A DNA stretch of 7,735 nucleotides, taken from a bacterium (GTDB lineage: Bacteria; Pseudomonadota; Gammaproteobacteria; Burkholderiales; Methylophilaceae). Where the stretch lies: NCBI GenBank assembly GCA_027310505.1, contig DAIDAS010000187.1, forward strand, positions 1 through 7,735, written 5' to 3'. Shown piece after piece: positions 6,358 through 7,735 of this stretch (its first letter is position 1; each line of letters starts with the position of its first letter). The position numbers and the translations under genes were made by a program. A model generated the notes under the pieces. The model was not told where the DNA came from and did not search any database. It saw only the letters and a list, made by a program, of their open reading frames with translations.

Positions 6358-7735
6358 TCATTGGCCTCGCATGAACATCTTGTCCAGGTCGGCCATGCTG
6401 ACCTGGAACCAGGTCGGTCGGCCATGATTGCACTGATCTGAACGTTCGGTGGCTTCCATGTCACGCAACAGCGCATTCATCTCGGTGATCGTCAGGCTGC
6501 GGTTCGCGCGCACGGCGGCATGGCAGGCCATGGTAGCGAGCATTTCGTTGCGCCGCTCGGTCAGGGCGCGACTGCCGCCAAACTCGCGGATATCGGCAAG
6601 CACCGCTCGCGCTAGGGCGACAGCATCGGAATCCTTCAGCATCAGCGGCACGGCACGGACCGCCAGCGTGGTTGGCGAAAGCACGGCGATTTCAAAGCCC
6701 AGGTCGCGCAAGACGGCGCCCTCTTCTTCGGCCGTGGCCACTTCCAGGCGGTCGGCATGGAAACTGACCGGGATCAGTAAAGGCTGGGTCGCAATACTCT
6801 GGCTGTCCAGCGCGTTCTTGAGCTTCTCGTACATGATGCGCTCATGGGCGGCGTGCATATCGACCACCACCAGGCCCTGCTGGTTTTGCGCCAGCACATA
6901 GACGCCATGCAGTTGGGCGATCGCGAAGCCGAGCGGGTACTCCTGCGGCTGGTCGACAGGCGTTTCTGCAGGCATCGCTGCCGAGGGCGCAGTCTGATCG
7001 CCAAACAGGTTCTGATAAAACCCCAGCCCTTCGCTGACGCGTAGCGGAATTTGCGGCTGATACGGCGCAAAGGAAGGCTGGTATGCATGGGTTTGTGGTG
7101 CCGAATCGACCACAGGCACCGAAACCCCAACCGGCGTGGCGAGCGCCTTGTGCAGCGCATGGAATATGAAACGGTGCACGGCCTGGCTATCCCGGAACCG
7201 CACTTCGGTCTTGGTCGGGTGTACGTTGACATCCACCAGCGCCGGGTCAAGCTCGAAAAACAGCACGAAAGCGGGATGACGCTCGTGGTGCAGCACATCC
7301 TGGTAGGCCTGCCGAATGGCATGGGCGACCAGCTTGTCGCGAATGAAGCGACCATTAACGTAGAAATACTGCGCATCGCGCGACAGCTTGGAGTAAGCTG
7401 GCTTGGCGGCCATGCCCCACAGGCGCAGTCCGGCAGCAGACTCATCCAGCAACAGGGCGTGCTCGGCGAATTCATCGCCCAGCACTTCGGCAAAGCGTTT
7501 TTGCGGCTCGCCTGCCGACATCCGCCACTGCGCCCGGCCATTGTGCTGCAGCAGGAAACCTGCCTGCGGGCGACTCAGGGCGATGCGCTTGAATGCCTCT
7601 TCGCAGTGGCCGTATTCCGTCCTTTCGGTTTTGAGGAATTTGCGCCGTGCGGGCGTGTTGTAATAGAGGTCGTTCACCTCGATGACTGTGCCGACATCGA
7701 GTGCAGCCGGTTCCCGGGGCGTGAGGTTGCCGCCT
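6358..7735 (-). CDS. mutL: DNA mismatch repair protein MutL (N-terminal part outside window)
   Basis: MutL couples MutS mismatch recognition to downstream strand incision and excision. The frame is open to the right edge and gives 458 residues of a protein usually near 600, so most of the GHKL ATPase domain is missing. Visible are NDLYYNTPARRKFLK (about 7675-7630), the transducer segment FYVNGRFIRDKL, and DVNVHPTKTEVRF with its conserved lysine loop. A variable linker follows, then the C-terminal dimerisation domain. That domain carries DMHAAHERIMYE (6826-6861), fitting the DQHA(X)2E(X)4E endonuclease pattern with Met for Gln, plus ACHAAVRANR and CNHGRP (about 6415-6432) as further metal-site motifs. 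This suggests an endonuclease-type MutL, unlike that of E. coli. The GTG at 7677 is internal, not the start. The gene lies upstream of the cyclase, MFS and miaA genes on the same strand. Confidence 0.96.
   Translation of the reverse strand, partial: GGNLTPREPAALDVGTVIEVNDLYYNTPARRKFLKTERTEYGHCEEAFKRIALSRPQAGFLLQHNGRAQWRMSAGEPQKRFAEVLGDEFAEHALLLDESAAGLRLWGMAAKPAYSKLSRDAQYFYVNGRFIRDKLVAHAIRQAYQDVLHHERHPAFVLFFELDPALVDVNVHPTKTEVRFRDSQAVHRFIFHALHKALATPVGVSVPVVDSAPQTHAYQPSFAPYQPQIPLRVSEGLGFYQNLFGDQTAPSAAMPAETPVDQPQEYPLGFAIAQLHGVYVLAQNQQGLVVVDMHAAHERIMYEKLKNALDSQSIATQPLLIPVSFHADRLEVATAEEEGAVLRDLGFEIAVLSPTTLAVRAVPLMLKDSDAVALARAVLADIREFGGSRALTERRNEMLATMACHAAVRANRSLTITEMNALLRDMEATERSDQCNHGRPTWFQVSMADLDKMFMRGQ

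Noticed and set aside
6774..7541. 255-codon open frame on the minus strand inside mutL
   Set aside because: It is a shadow of mutL in another frame; the composition is rich in Arg, Ser and Cys and no family is recognisable.

Overview
The window looks like a stretch of betaproteobacterial chromosome, probably from the Nitrosomonadales or a close relative. The evidence is the PilU, DapC, MutL and MiaA sequence types, the dense packing and the moderately GC-rich coding. The order assignment is inference. I see no phage, insertion sequence, CRISPR array, tRNA or rRNA. Nearly all of the sequence is coding, and no gap exceeds about 50 bases.

The layout from left to right is as follows. (1) The 3' part of pilU, a type IV pilus retraction ATPase, lies on the plus strand and is cut by the left edge. 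(2) A convergent EamA/DMT-type transporter lies on the minus strand. (3) Divergent from it is dapC, N-succinyldiaminopimelate aminotransferase, followed 18 bases later by a small, well-initiated gene for a two-helix membrane protein of unknown function. (4) A block of four minus-strand genes converges on these: mutL (5' end beyond the right edge), a membrane diguanylate cyclase, an MHS-type major facilitator transporter and miaA.

In many proteobacteria mutL and miaA are adjacent or close. Here a c-di-GMP synthase gene and a transporter gene sit between them. The last three genes are tightly coupled: the cyclase stop overlaps the conserved start region of the transporter, and the transporter stop overlaps the miaA start as TGATG. 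They are probably co-transcribed, so c-di-GMP synthesis, a transporter and tRNA i6A37 modification may share one message. A 14-bp perfect palindrome in the only sizeable gap of this block (mutL to cyclase) is the most likely place for separate control.

I found no clearly new multi-gene system. The most notable points concern gene starts. dapC has a perfect TATAAT six bases before its ATG, which predicts a leaderless mRNA. The MFS transporter has no ATG, GTG or TTG where homologues should start, only an ATT fused to the upstream stop codon. The EamA gene seems limited to a TTG start with no ribosome binding site, next to the same AT-rich element.
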